Shown: in pieces, positions 21,350 to 32,869 of the stretch
Numbering within the stretch: position 1 is the first letter of the stretch
Layout of the letters: the number at the start of each line of letters is the position of its first letter
From: Icerya purchasi
Lineage: Eukaryota; Arthropoda; Insecta; Hemiptera; Monophlebidae
Direction: 5' to 3'
Length of the DNA stretch: 64,000 nucleotides
NCBI GenBank assembly: GCA_039619475.1
Contig: CM077115.1
Span: forward strand, 448,373,292-448,437,291
Position numbers and translations under genes: made by a program
Notes under the pieces: model-generated
What the model was told of the DNA's origin: nothing
Database searches by the model: none
The model's input: the letters and a program-made list of their open reading frames with translations, nothing else

Positions 21350-22560
21350 TTGTATTCCTTTACTCCCGATCGAACAGGGACGAATGGGAACAACAAATTA
21401 AGACTATAAATATCCTCTTTTTATTTATTTCGACGTTAATTCGTAGCGAGAAAAACGGTTCGTACTCGTTGTCGCATTATCGGTATTTACGTGATAGTGA
21501 AAAGAAAAATAATAAGTTAAGAAAGAAGGAAAGGAGATAAAAAACGGCGTTTTATAAAGTGGTCCGTAGTTCTTTATTTATTATTAAATAAAGTAATTAC
21601 AACTACCAGGCCCGTGCCCAGAATTTTGGAGGGGGGGGGTGAAAATTTTCTTTGCATATTTATTTTATAATACATTTTTCACTAATATTCGTACTATTAA
21701 TAATTTACATAAATGAATTACCCCGTATATGAACATTAAAAATCTTTAGTCCATCATCACGTAAACAGTCATTCTGTTAATATCACATGACCTTTCGTCT
21801 TGGAAAAAAACGAATGGATGATCGTACAGAGATGAATCAAAAACTAAGTTACTGCTTCCGGAGAGGGGAGGAATAACAGGAATATGGCAATGTGATTCTT
21901 TTTCGAGAATATTGAAATATACGCGTCAAGTGTTAATTATTACTGGTACACTACTTTGAGCATCATACTCGGCAACGAAACTCAAACGGACTTCTTTCAG
22001 CTTGACAAACTATATACATAAAATGTTATTTTAACAACAAAATATCCGCTTACAGTAAAGCATATTCAATCAAAAAGTGGTCAAAAATTCAAAATGTCGT
22101 ACTATCGCACGAAATTCGAATTAATAAACTAAAATAGGCTAAAAACCCCACTGAAGGGGGTCTACACTCATCAGTTTGCTGTAACATCCACGTTTAACTC
22201 CTGTACGTGTTTACAATATTTTAAATAAAAAACAAAAATTACAACAATGTAAATGGTGAGAAACAGTGTACCGTTTAAGATTCTGATATTATTTACCAAC
22301 TGATCGATATCTTACGCATGTATGTTAAACATATTGTAATAAGATCAAGATTCTAATCTCTTTCCGGTATGTAAAAGTTTTCATCTCAGATTTCGTTATA
22401 GGATATTTGCGCTTTTTCTAATAGTTATTCATTTTTTATCTGTTCAACCTAGTCTTCCTACTTTTTTTCTTTTTTTTTTAATTTTGAGCATGTCAGCTTA
22501 GGACGTTACTCAATCCAATGGTATGATAGTACTGTCTTCCTACTAATAATCCGAAGTTCT
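21350..22560. other. Intergenic: MITE-like end at 21.6 kb, otherwise nothing recognised
   Basis: CAGGCCCGTGCCCAGAATTTT followed by a G9 run at about 21608-21640 looks like the left end of another hAT-like non-autonomous element. A candidate right end (GGGGGAGCAATGGCCCCGTG) lies near 23,545, but the pairing is uncertain because a jockey relic lies between. Confidence 0.35.
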
Positions 22561-23323
22561 CTCTGTTCACTTTGTTGTTCTGCTGTTATTTCCATTATTC
22601 GTCTGCGTTCTTAAACCATACTATCTTCCTCCCATTTCTCCAATACTTAAAACGCGATTTCTTCCTAGAAGCTAGTACATTTTTTTTAACACGAATATCC
22701 ATTTCTCTTTTCTTTGCCTGTATGTGCTGCTTCCATGTTGTTAAGCGACTATCTAGGTGTAATCCCAAGTACTTGACTGTTCTCCAGTCCGTTTATCCTG
22801 ACAGTTGGCATTATGACTTTTCTACTCGTGAAATGAACGTTTACCGATTTACTTTCGTCGATCTGAACTTTCCACTTTTTAAACCAGCTATCCACCTCGA
22901 TACAGGCAACAAGGAAATGGGACGATAAAACATAACAGCATGCTGATTTTTTTGCTCGGTTTCGCAATCACAATAATTTGAGAAGATATTTCATTGCGCC
23001 CGAAAATAATGTAGACTCCCGAGTATTGCGTTACATATAAATGTCAGCAACATTACAGCCTTCCGTGGAAGTCTACTCAATAGTATCACGCTTATTAAAT
23101 CAAAGCCGGGACTCTTCCGCCTTTTTAACGTCGTTTTGAGTATGCTTTTCACCTCTTGAGTTGACGCTGACTTGGTAGGAGAAGATAACAAAGGCGCACT
23201 CAGGATTTCTTTTTGGTCGAGGCTGGAATTTAGAAAATAAATTAGGGGGTGATAATTCGGTTCCTCGACTAAGTACCTAACTATTTCCGTGGTTTGTAAA
23301 TTAAAATTTAAAAAAAAAAACAA
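22560..23323 (-). pseudogene. Jockey-type non-LTR retrotransposon RT relic
   Basis: On the minus strand, 23323-22991 carries KTTLKRRKSPGFDLISVILL and LPRKAVMLLTFICNAIL (RT N-terminal 'KSPG.D.I...L..LP.KA...LT.I.NA.L'). 22967-22749 carries ACIEVDSWFKKWKVQIDESK and SVNVHFTSRK, the palm/thumb region 'W..KW.I.IN..KS..V.FT.R'. Further on, in another frame, YLGLHLDSRLTTW occurs. The catalytic middle (FADD) is deleted. Confidence 0.82.
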
Positions 23324-23991
23324 AATTGACGAATTTTATTTTTAAAAAAATAATAATAATAGAAACACGTAACATTATGTTTGTAATAAGCACAAATTAG
23401 GTAAGTATACGAATTTTATTTTAAAAAAAATTAGCTAAAACTTGTAATATAAGTAAAAAGTAAATATGTATGTTTTTTCAAAAAAAAAAAATGAAGTAAA
23501 ACAAAACATTACAAAACGAAATTAAGATTTCGAAGATTTTTTTGGGGGAGCAATGGCCCCGTGGCACCCCCCTTGAGTGCGCCAATGGAAGATAACCTAA
23601 AAAGTCATCGATTTCCATGTCCGAAGTAGTTGTTAAAAGTTTAGCTTAAAAACTGTTGCCAAGCAGGTGGTAAATAAATTCGCCTTTCGCTTTGAATCTT
23701 TCGCCCAAGACCCGTTGCCATGCTTTATCGGAGGAATGCAATTTTTTGGTTGTTTAATGTTTTTTGTACACTTCCGCAAAGAATAATCATTCGCCGCTGA
23801 TGGCGAGAGTTTAAGTAATTATTAAAAGTTTTATTTTTAATTTCTGCTAATCATTTTTTTGAGTTCTTTGGTTTTATTATGAAGTTGTTTTTTGTCTGAT
23901 GGATTTCCTGTCTGAAACCATTTTCGCCTAAGCCTTCTCTTTTCTAAAACAAGCTAGCGGACTAAAATAGGATAATTTTTTCTTTTTTTGT

Positions 23992-24255
23992 TTATGTAAA
24001 TGTTACATCTTGATCTAACACAGCGGTCTCTTTTAATAAGAAGGTATACTCCTCGCTTGAAACAGACTGATTTTTATTATAAATCTTACTAAAAATATCA
24101 AACTGTTGCTGTAAAAAATTGAACATACGCTTAGTCAACTTCAGCATGTCCTCTTTAGTTTCCTTTTTGTTATACGAAGTAACTGCTAACTTATTTATTT
24201 CATCCAAAATTTCTTCTAATTTATCGTGCAGTCGTAGTGAAATCAGGGGAAACAA
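23992..24255 (-). CDS. Unidentified Glu/Lys-rich helical ORF (about 87 codons)
   Basis: Reads LHDKLEEILDEINKLAV, KKETKEDMLKLTKRMFNFLQ and SSEEYTFLLKETAVLDQD on the minus strand. It is amphipathic and coiled-coil-like, more balanced in composition than the AT-only shadow frames around it. No family recognised. No Kozak-like start can be chosen; a CAG near 24,284 (minus orientation) is followed at once by TAA in this frame. Could be a degraded exon or transposon ORF fragment. Confidence 0.25.
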   Translation of the reverse strand: MFPLISLRLHDKLEEILDEINKLAVTSYNKKETKEDMLKLTKRMFNFLQQQFDIFSKIYNKNQSVSSEEYTFLLKETAVLDQDVTFT

Positions 24256-24295
24256 TCGTCGATTGTAAACGAAGCAACAGTTGTATTACTGTATT

Positions 24296-24369
24296 CAGGG
24301 CCGTATCTGGACCAACATTTCGGGAAGGGTTATGAAAATATTTTTATATATATACGTGTGGTGGTGGTG

Positions 24370-24400
<31 letters not shown>

Positions 24401-24665
24401 TGTGTTATCGTGAAATATGTTTGTACACACTAAAGCCTTGTAGTAAATTATTGTATATGCATAATTTGAACACTACAATAAAAATAAATAAAAAATATAG
24501 TCGTTTCTATAGAATTCATTAAAACTTTAATCTTTTCTTTTGTCAAAAATCGAAGAGAAATAAATTTGTTCTGAATTTCGGTCCATTTAATTCAAGCAGT
24601 TATTATTTCGCAGACATTTCGGGGGCGGTTTGAACCCTGAAAACCCCCCTTCAAATGCAGCCCTG
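24296..24665. mobile_element. hAT-like MITE family 2, copy 1 (370 bp)
   Basis: Starts CAGGGCCGTATCTGG and ends with the complement of CAGGGCTGCATTTG. Contains a (GT)n tract at 24357-24400. The whole segment recurs in reverse orientation at 58694-59064. Target duplication not evident. Confidence 0.78.
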
Positions 24666-24669
24666 ATTC

Positions 24670-25880
24670 GATTCATATAGCGTATATTTCGATATATTTT
24701 TTCCCCCGAAATTAATGATAATTATACCTTTAAATATCACGGTAGTAATTTTCGCCTGACAAATATATTCCGCTCACAGCAAGTAATCTCAGTTTAAAAC
24801 AAAAATATATACAGTCAAAATCAGGATACGCGATTTACATGCAATGTCGGTGACTGAAGAAAACTTTTATTAAGAATACAGCTGCGATAATTAAGCATAC
24901 AGCGAACAACTGATAAAGCGCTATCTACTGTAGGTACATCCGAAATGATAGATATATTTCTCCGTTCGATATGCGTATTTTTGATTTCTTTTCAGATTAA
25001 TTAATTATAATTATTTTATTTCATTTTATTTTGGTGTTCATTAATTTTCTTCGTTGAGATTGTAATTTCAAATTTATATCATATATACTAGTTCGATATT
25101 GTATATACGTGGGTGTACGGAATGGAGTGTTAGTGTTGTATACATATATACCTATATATTGGCTAGCTAGAGGATATTTATATTTGTCATTTTTCATTCG
25201 ATATACATATTTTTCTTTATCTCTGGTTTGTTATTTTTACTTTGTTCTCGCTGTCATTCATTCTCGTTTGTTTAATTACAGCTTCAATGATTCTATATCT
25301 TAAGCGGATGAACGGTTTGAAGTGTGAGTGTACATATAAAAATGCATATATACATATATATATAGTATAAAATTGTAGTTTTTAGTAAATTAAGAGTTGT
25401 ATGCATTTCATATACGTATTTACTTGGTTTCCACTACCACGAAGCGCATTTTTGTTATGTGATTCGATTTAATTTATTATTTTTACAGATTTATATGATA
25501 AATACATATCAAATAAATTTCTGCTAAAAATCAAATGAAATAGAAGACATAAAATAAATGCACACGTAAAAAAATTAAATAAAGTGATAAGAATACGATA
25601 TTGGTTAAAGAAAATTATACTGATCTTTAATATCCAGCTATTTTTAACATTAAAACACATTAAGCAAATACAAAACTATAAAATATCAGTATATAATATA
25701 GCATACGAAAAATACCTACTGCAGACAATTTCAGTATACGAAAAAAGTTAGCAGTTTTTGAAAGGTGAATTGGGGCTAAAAATAAATAATAAAATGCTAC
25801 TACAAATATGAAACTGTAGATACTGAAAAAGAATTATATCAAAATGTACCATGAAGATACAAAAATATAAGAAGAAATTA
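24670..25880. other. Intergenic AT-rich sequence, no gene seen
   Basis: Only low-complexity frames; no element ends recognised. Confidence 0.45.
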
Positions 25881-25884
25881 TCAA

Positions 25885-26290
25885 AAAATACTGTAATCCA
25901 CCACTATGGAAATATATGCAATATATAAAGCAATGGAATACATCAAAAACAGAAATACTTCGCAATAATAACCGACTGCTGCTCGGCGGCGATGCAGACT
26001 CAAATGTAAAGGTACATCAGAATAATACAAGTAGAACGATAAGAATGCTATATATATGTATATATATATATGATACAATAAAAAATAATTCTGCTTTGGG
26101 TACCAGGTCACTCGGAAATAAGGGCACATGAAATCGCTGACGAATTGTCCAAAACATTAAAAAAAAAAAGAAATAGAAAAGCATTAATACGAGATAGAAA
26201 AAAACTTACCGACCAAGCCATGGTTTAATGGAGCACAATATTACACAGCGGAGTATGTAAGAACATTAATAGAACCGGACATAATTTAAC
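25885..26290 (+). pseudogene. RNase H fragment of an I-type non-LTR retrotransposon
   Basis: In broken frames the + strand carries LLWVPGHSEIRAHEIADELS near 26.09 kb, the last RNase H motif (WVPGH.GI.GNE.AD..A), with the two Gly replaced. It is preceded by a Thr-Asp/Cys-rich stretch where the third motif would lie, and a (TA)n interruption. No 5' part. Confidence 0.6.
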
Positions 26291-26642
26291 ACTTTTCGTT
26301 TAGTATTAGATTTTGTTAATCGGCGATTCCATAAAGTGTGCCTTTTTTCGACCTCAAAGTAGATATTTTCGGATGCTCGTTCTGATTTACGAACAGTTCT
26401 ATAGCTTCTTTAGAAGCATCAGAGAAGTTCGTTACTCGGAACGCTCAATTCGACTACTGTCCCTCGTTTAGTAGCGAACAAGCTTCGAGGTCAATAGTAA
26501 TTCCCATGGCATTAATAATTTTTAAAATTGCTAGAAAGCCTTTATTGAAAATGCAAACAGCTATAGAATTTGCAATTTCACTTATCCGTGTATCTGTATA
26601 TATACCTATTTTTAGCGGGATTTTTACAATCTACTCTCGACT

Positions 26643-26906
26643 CATGGACGTCGCCAAGCTGCCCTCCCTGGAGCCTTGAAACTTTTTGATCAACTAGCCA
26701 TGATGAGTATTCATAGGCGCGTAATCATGAACAATTTGCCAGAAACCCGCGAAAATTATGTTTTAATTAGGATTTTATTCCTGTTTAATAAAATATTAAG
26801 CCCCTTTACAACTTATAAATTTTATTTTTCCTATAACTCATATCCTCTTTCTATCATCCCCCCCCCCCCCCCCCCCTCCCCGGATCATCAGCTGGCAACG
26901 CCCTTG
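26643..26906. mobile_element. hAT-like MITE family 1, copy 3 (264 bp), with near-perfect 8-bp target duplication
   Basis: Left CATGGACGTCGCCAAG, right end CAACGCCCTTG. Flanks TCTCGACT (26635-26642) and GCTCGACT (26907-26914) match in seven of eight bases. Interior as copies 1 and 2, with a long C-run at about 26858-26878. Confidence 0.85.
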
Positions 26907-26914
26907 GCTCGACT

Positions 26915-28057
26915 TGATGTTAATCGACAGACAATACGGATGTGTTCGGACACTTTTTACTACCGAGAGTAGGGAACTGGCCCCCCTACTCTCATTAACG
27001 CCGTTGGGCCTATATTACATCGTGAACTTTAACTTCACAATGTTTACTTTACTTGTTACTGTCTTAGCTTTCGACTACTACCACTCAGACACCAATGCTG
27101 CAGTCTCTATCTGACGCGACTGTTCTTACAAACGTGCACGGAGATTTTTGGTTTTGGACAAGTAAGCATCCTTGACGGAACCATATAGCGAGGGCAAATT
27201 AGAACGATGTGTCTGAGAGCTCACGAATTAATGAAGTATTAGGGAATATTTTTGAACTCGAACACCGCCAACAGATAAGGCTACAAGAACCGAATTCGTC
27301 TCGCATTTTACATACCAAAAATAAACTCAAAATGATTTATTTTCAAACTACGAGCAACGTAAGTTTACGTTTCTTGAAGATTGAAGCTAAATTGGGCTGA
27401 ACTGAGCACTGAACAAAAGAAGGTTTTCAAAAAAATACGTTACTGCGGTCTTCGATTAATCGATTTTTAAGTGTGTGTGGGGGGTTACCTGTATTTATAT
27501 AACGTCATCATACCAAAAATGGTCAGCTCCGGTGTAATGGGCTTAGTTGCTGCACCACTGTAGTAGCTGTAATTCCGTAAATTATTAGAATTTTAAAATT
27601 TTCCCCCCTCGAGGGTGTATTCTTAAAGGTTCTAACTTTAGGAATATTAAAAAAAAAAAAGTGATTTTTTCAAAATTCTAGACCGTCCTTTAAAGAATGG
27701 AAATGATTTTTAAAAAAATGGAAATAATTTTTAAAAAAAATGGAAATAATTTTTAAAAAAAATGGAAATAATTTTTAAAAAAAATGGAAATAATTTTTAA
27801 AAAAATGAAAAAATATATTCATAAATACTTAAATTAAAGCGTGACAAATCGAAATAAAATAAAAAAATATTCCTCAAAATTAGAATTTTTAAGAATGAAA
27901 CTGTGAAAATGTTACCACACAGAGAATTAAATAATAGAGCAATCTTACTTAACCGTCGGAAGTATCGTAAAATCGATTAGCATTTAGTTGAATAAACGAA
28001 TTTGATCACAATAAATGAAAAGAACATACCAACCAACAAATCAGACCATTATCGTGT
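26915..28057. other. Intergenic; no gene seen
   Basis: A short frame at 27209-27400 has no recognisable similarity. Contains the minisatellite listed separately. Confidence 0.45.
27696..27815. repeat. 21-22-bp tandem repeat, about 5.5 copies
   Basis: TGGAAATAATTTTTAAAAAA recurs from 27698, 27719, 27741, 27763, 27785 and 27806 with variation in A-run length only. Confidence 0.93.
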
Positions 28058-28065
28058 CCATTATT

Positions 28066-28998
28066 TATGGGCGGACCCAGAAGGATTATTGGGGGTGGGG
28101 TGGGGATTATATAATTACATAAAATCTTATACGGGGTAGGCAGTAGATATTTAAGAAATTCCCCCCTTTTGTTTTATAAAGAAAATTAAATAGCGACCAC
28201 CTCTTCAGAAATTTAAAAATATGTTTTAAAAATACGTGATTATTACAATTTTTGAATTTAGATTATAAAATGAAACGAAATTATAAAATTCTACCTAAAA
28301 AATGGTAGTTTAGAAATAGTAAGATAGTATTTTTATTAGACACTTTACTTCTTTTTTTATTTTTGTTAGTAATTCGATCCGAATTCTCTTTGTTCAGGAG
28401 CAAGTTTATATATTTCTCATTGAACTCTATTTTTTAATTAAAATTACAAAATAAAAATTAAGTAGGAAAGTCAGAAGATCGATGGCAGTTGAGTTTAACA
28501 TAAAATAAAAACGTAACATTAATAGTTTTACTAGAAAATAGTATTAAATATTAGCGTTATAATCAGAGTTGGGCATTTGTATACACATTTTGTTATAAAC
28601 CACTAGCAAGCTTAAAAAAATTAAAAATACAATTTTCAATTATATTTTTTCAAAATATTTTTAATAAAAATGTAAAGTTAAAATAAGTAATATAGAAAAT
28701 TGCCAAAAAAAATTGTTTAAATTAAATAATAATATTTATTTGAATGCTTTGAATCATTAAGTGTATTCTACTGATACCGCTTAGAACATTATAAGTTTTT
28801 ATTAATTAAAATGTTTAATTGGCTATTAAAAAATATGAATATTAAAATTAATTTATATTAGTCATCCTTTTTATATTAGCGATTTGTGATCCTAGAAGGT
28901 TTCTTGTTCTCAGTTTTAAAAAATCACAAAAATATAGAAAAAAATAAATATAAATCTTAATTTTTCAAATAAAAATTAAAATATATACGAAATATGCT

Positions 28999-29034
<36 letters not shown>

Positions 29035-29600
29035 CAAATTTAATTTTTTACAAATCACTAATAACAGTGAAAAGTATATTTAGTGAAATGTACAGTTAAA
29101 ACTAACATAAAAGATTGTTTTTTTTTTCCCTATTTCCAATAACTTTGGGTAGGGCTGTTTATTTGTTTAATTTACAATTCTTACTATAATGTTCATTACA
29201 GGGACCATCCAATTAAATAGATCAAAAAAAAAAAAAAAAAGAAAAAAAAGGGGGTCGGTCGTCAATATTAAATTATTAAAAAAACATTTTGTACGCATTA
29301 ATATTAATTGATATTTGAAATAATGATTAACGCGTGATTGATGAATAACGAATAATGAATAATTTAATCATTACTAATGCGTGTAAATAACGAATAATTT
29401 TATATTTTATGATTTTTATTATTCTGATTATTATTCAATAAATCATTATTCGAATCAACACTGGTTATAATTAAATCTATAGGTGTAAAATTCATACAAA
29501 TCTTTTATAGCATAAATTAAGTTTCTCTGTTAAATTTTCTCATAGACGCTTTGGTTTTTTTGGGGGGATGCCCCTATCACCCCCCGTGAATCCGCCACTG
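28066..29600. mobile_element. hAT-like non-autonomous element family 3, copy 1 (1535 bp), with perfect 8-bp target duplication
   Basis: Flanked by exact CCATTATT (28058-28065 and 29601-29608). Ends TATGGGCGGACCC and the complement of CAGTGGCGGATTC are imperfect inverted repeats. AT-rich interior without transposase; blocks near the left end and the last ~100 bp recur in the shorter copy at 54.04-54.61 kb. Eight-bp duplications plus CAGnGGCG ends are characteristic of hAT elements. Confidence 0.85.
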
Positions 29601-30837
29601 CCATTATTTATTGCTATGGTATATACATTGTCGCACCGGAAGCATCTGATATGTGTCCCTCAATTTTGTTATACCCTTCTTAAAAATTGTATTTCCCTAA
29701 AATTATTGATCTCCGCATAAACAGTGGCAAAGAATATTTTTATTCCAGTTCTCTAGGAGGCTTAAAAAGGAAAAAGCGGAAGTTAAAAGTCTTTTATATT
29801 TTTCTCTCGCACTATTGCAATTTTCTTTCAAAAACTTAATCCTACAAAAAACCGGTTTCCGTTAATTTATGATCGAAACTGCAACGGAATAAATGAATTT
29901 TTAAAATGTATATTATTTTTTCCGTACATTTTGCACTGTAACTGAATAGTTCCCGTTTCAAACGGAAATTCGCATCATTTTAAAGTACATATTATGACCA
30001 ACGACTACTGTCGTTATAAGCGCACCATACAATAAATTATTCGTATTTTTGGTAAAATTACCAACTTTGCAATTATACGATTACATACAATTGTACTATG
30101 GAAATGTATCCATATAGAGTGTGGTACGCGCGCGCGCGTGTGTGTGTGTGTGTGTGCATATAATAATAGTGTGTTTAATTACTTCAATTAATAATAATGG
30201 TATTTTGACGCCATTTCGTATACTTTAAGATGCGGCGGTATAGCGTATATTTTAAAATGACTGCTAATCAGACCATTTAGTTAAAAATTTTTCTCAGTTA
30301 TCTAAGTTTTTCGTGTTTTTAACGTGTTAACATACACCACATACCTTCGCACATATATTTTTTATTACTTCGTAATCGGAGAGGTACATATACATACATA
30401 TATTATATAATTAGGTAAATTATTTTTGGTTTAATTTTATATGTTGTCATCATCAAAATATTTGATTTTTTTTTATTAGTTTTTTACCTATTAATAGATA
30501 CGAGGGGGGGGGGTATTTAGTGCATCTTTTTTGGTAATTCTCTGTGGAATTATTATTAAAACGTTTCTTTAACTCCATCTATTTTATTTTTTTTTCTATT
30601 ACAGCAAACCATGGTCGAACGAAAAGCTGAAAAAAACTATTCGAAAATGTGCATTTGATATGCTTGTATTTTTTTCATTAAATATATCATTTTACAATTT
30701 TCAATTGTTACAGTTTTCAATTTTTTTCCTAAGGATAATAATTTTTGGATTTTTAAAATCGGTTGCATTAAAAATATTTTTATGCACCTGCGCGCATTTT
30801 TTCATAATAAACTGAAATTAAATCGGATTGAAAATAA

Positions 30838-30957
30838 AAGAAGATTGTTTTTTTTTTGATAACAGTGTTAAAGCTAAATTATTAATGTCGAATGAAGAAG
30901 ATTGTTTTTTTTTTTTTTTTGATAACAGTGTTAAAGCTAAATTATTGTCGAATGAAG
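30838..30957. repeat. Tandem duplication of about 60 bp
   Basis: GAAGATTG plus T-run plus GATAACAGTGTTAAAGCTAA occurs twice in succession. The copies differ mainly in T-run length and an extra AAT. Confidence 0.9.
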
Positions 30958-31497
30958 AATTTTCGATATTTTTAATAACTATATTTAACCTCAATGTATT
31001 TACTTTAGTGTATAAAATGTATGCCGTAATATTTAAATATTTGAACGCGCTAAATTTAGAATAGCATTAATCAAAAAATTTATTAATTATAAAAATTCGG
31101 GATTTTTAGTGTCATCTCATAAAGCGGCACCGTAATTACCTATATTCTTACTATACAAATGTGGTGCTCAATATAGTCCGTGTGCAGCACGACCTAAAAA
31201 CCGATTGAAATTATTTGTTTTATTTGTTTCTACTTTGATATTTTCTCCGTGTTTATAGTATGCATAAATGCTATCAGCTTCTGCGCCCATCACATCTAGG
31301 ACCATCAAAATTTGGTAATCCGATCGTTCTAACTACAGCGAGGGATCGTTCATAATCACGTAAATGCATAGAAAATTTTAAAATGAAACTAAATCGAATT
31401 CCAAAAAAGGTGGTTTTGTTTTACACCTCTCTGATACGGAACGAAGCTATGCACAATGTGTTTTTTATGCTTTTACATGTTACAGCGTTGGATAACC

Positions 31498-31710
31498 GAC
31501 ATACATATACATACATATACATACATATACATACATATACATACATACACATACATATACATACATATACATACATATACATACATATACATACATATAC
31601 ATACATATACATACATACACATACATATACATACATATACATACATACACATACATATACATACATATACATACATATACATACATATACATACATATAC
31701 ATACATATAC
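31498..31710. repeat. Long CATACATATA microsatellite (about 213 bp)
   Basis: Repeats of CATACATATA with occasional CATACATACA variants. All frames are open, giving artefactual Tyr/Ile/His/Thr-rich and Met/Tyr/Val/Cys-rich proteins on both strands. Not coding. Confidence 0.95.
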
Positions 31711-32142
31711 AAACACTCTATTTATTATTATAGAGATTGGTATTCGTTTAATGGAAAGATATCTGGTTTAGCAGCCTACATTTCTCTATTCGTCACGATA
31801 AATATAGTTTCTTTAATAAATTTGTTTATTTCTAACTTGACGACTTTTCTATCAAATTATTTTTTCTCTTCCATTCATTTGAAAACCTATCCCCAAAACG
31901 TAACTCTGGTGCCTAAAGTACTGGCAGAGTTGTCGGTTTTTTTTTCGTTTTTTTTTTTTTTTTTATATTTAGTTTGCTTATAATCGGCCAGATTTTGTAA
32001 TTTTAAACTCGTGATTCTAAAAAATAATGAACCATCTCGAATTCGCTTCACTCATACAATTTTATTATTGTCCTTTCTTTTTTCTGTGACTCCTAAGTCA
32101 GCATACACTGAGAAAACAGCAGATTTATTGGTCTCGATCGAA

Positions 32143-32760
32143 TCTTTTTTTTTTTTTTTTTTAAATGGGCTCGGTGTTAACACTGATCCAACTACATGGA
32201 CTTAGATCACCTACTCAGATTCTAAGGCGATCGGAGATAGAAAGTATAAAGGAAAGAAGGAGAACGGCTGGAGATGGGAAGGAAAGGATAAAGGAAGCAT
32301 TGAAAGGGCTAGGAAGATCGAAAAGTTCGGCGTATAGATGAGAGCACTCAGGAAAAAGAGCAGGGCATTCAAAAAGGATATGGTTGGGGTCGCATATAAA
32401 GGGAGGATCAGTAGGGTGGAGAGGGAAAAAGGGAGAAGGTGAAAGAGAAAAAGAAAAACGAGAAAAGGGAAGGAGGGAATGACCAAGTCTCAGTCTGATT
32501 AAAGAAACAATAGCCGAGCGCCGAGAAAAGGGAAGAAACTGGTACCAAGGCTGTGAATTGGGAGTAGAGGCTGTAGGAGGAGGTAGAAGGAGGAACGATT
32601 GGCAAAAAACGAAGGGTAGATGTCAACCCATAGTCCGGTATGGAGACTTGCGGAGAGGACTTAGAATGTCTGAGGCAGGAAAATGTGGAAGGAATGGACC
32701 ATTGAGAGACGCCGAACGAGCTAGGAACTCAGCTGCTTTCACTCTCTACAACTTATTAAA
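32143..32760 (-). pseudogene. 5'-truncated non-LTR retrotransposon 3' end (LPSSRFRF family)
   Basis: The T-run at 32145-32162 on the + strand is the tail. The minus strand then gives the 3' UTR shared with the 47.7 kb copy (GATCTAAGTCCATGTAGTTG, GTTAACACCGAGCCC), followed upstream by a CDPN/ALFFLSALIY-type C-terminal segment. Very close to 47490-47775 over the last 250 bp, so the two copies are relatively young. Confidence 0.78.
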
Positions 32761-32869
32761 AAGAAAATACCTGCTTCTAATATATTCTAGGCACTTTAAT
32801 TGGTCATTTATGTTTCTTCCTACTTCAATTTTTCAACTCTTTCTATATGTCTAATACCTAAACCGTTCT

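Larger units (their letters stand above)
29620..32140. other. Intergenic with microsatellites, no gene seen
   Basis: A (CG/GT)n tract at 30127-30158, the duplicate at 30.84-30.96 kb and the long microsatellite at 31.5 kb are listed or visible. A TTACAG at 30600 is followed by a short frame with no similarity. Confidence 0.5.

Noticed and set aside
31383..31983. Long reading frames across the CATACATATA array
   Set aside because: They are entirely microsatellite translation with short non-repetitive ends; no family signature or splice logic.
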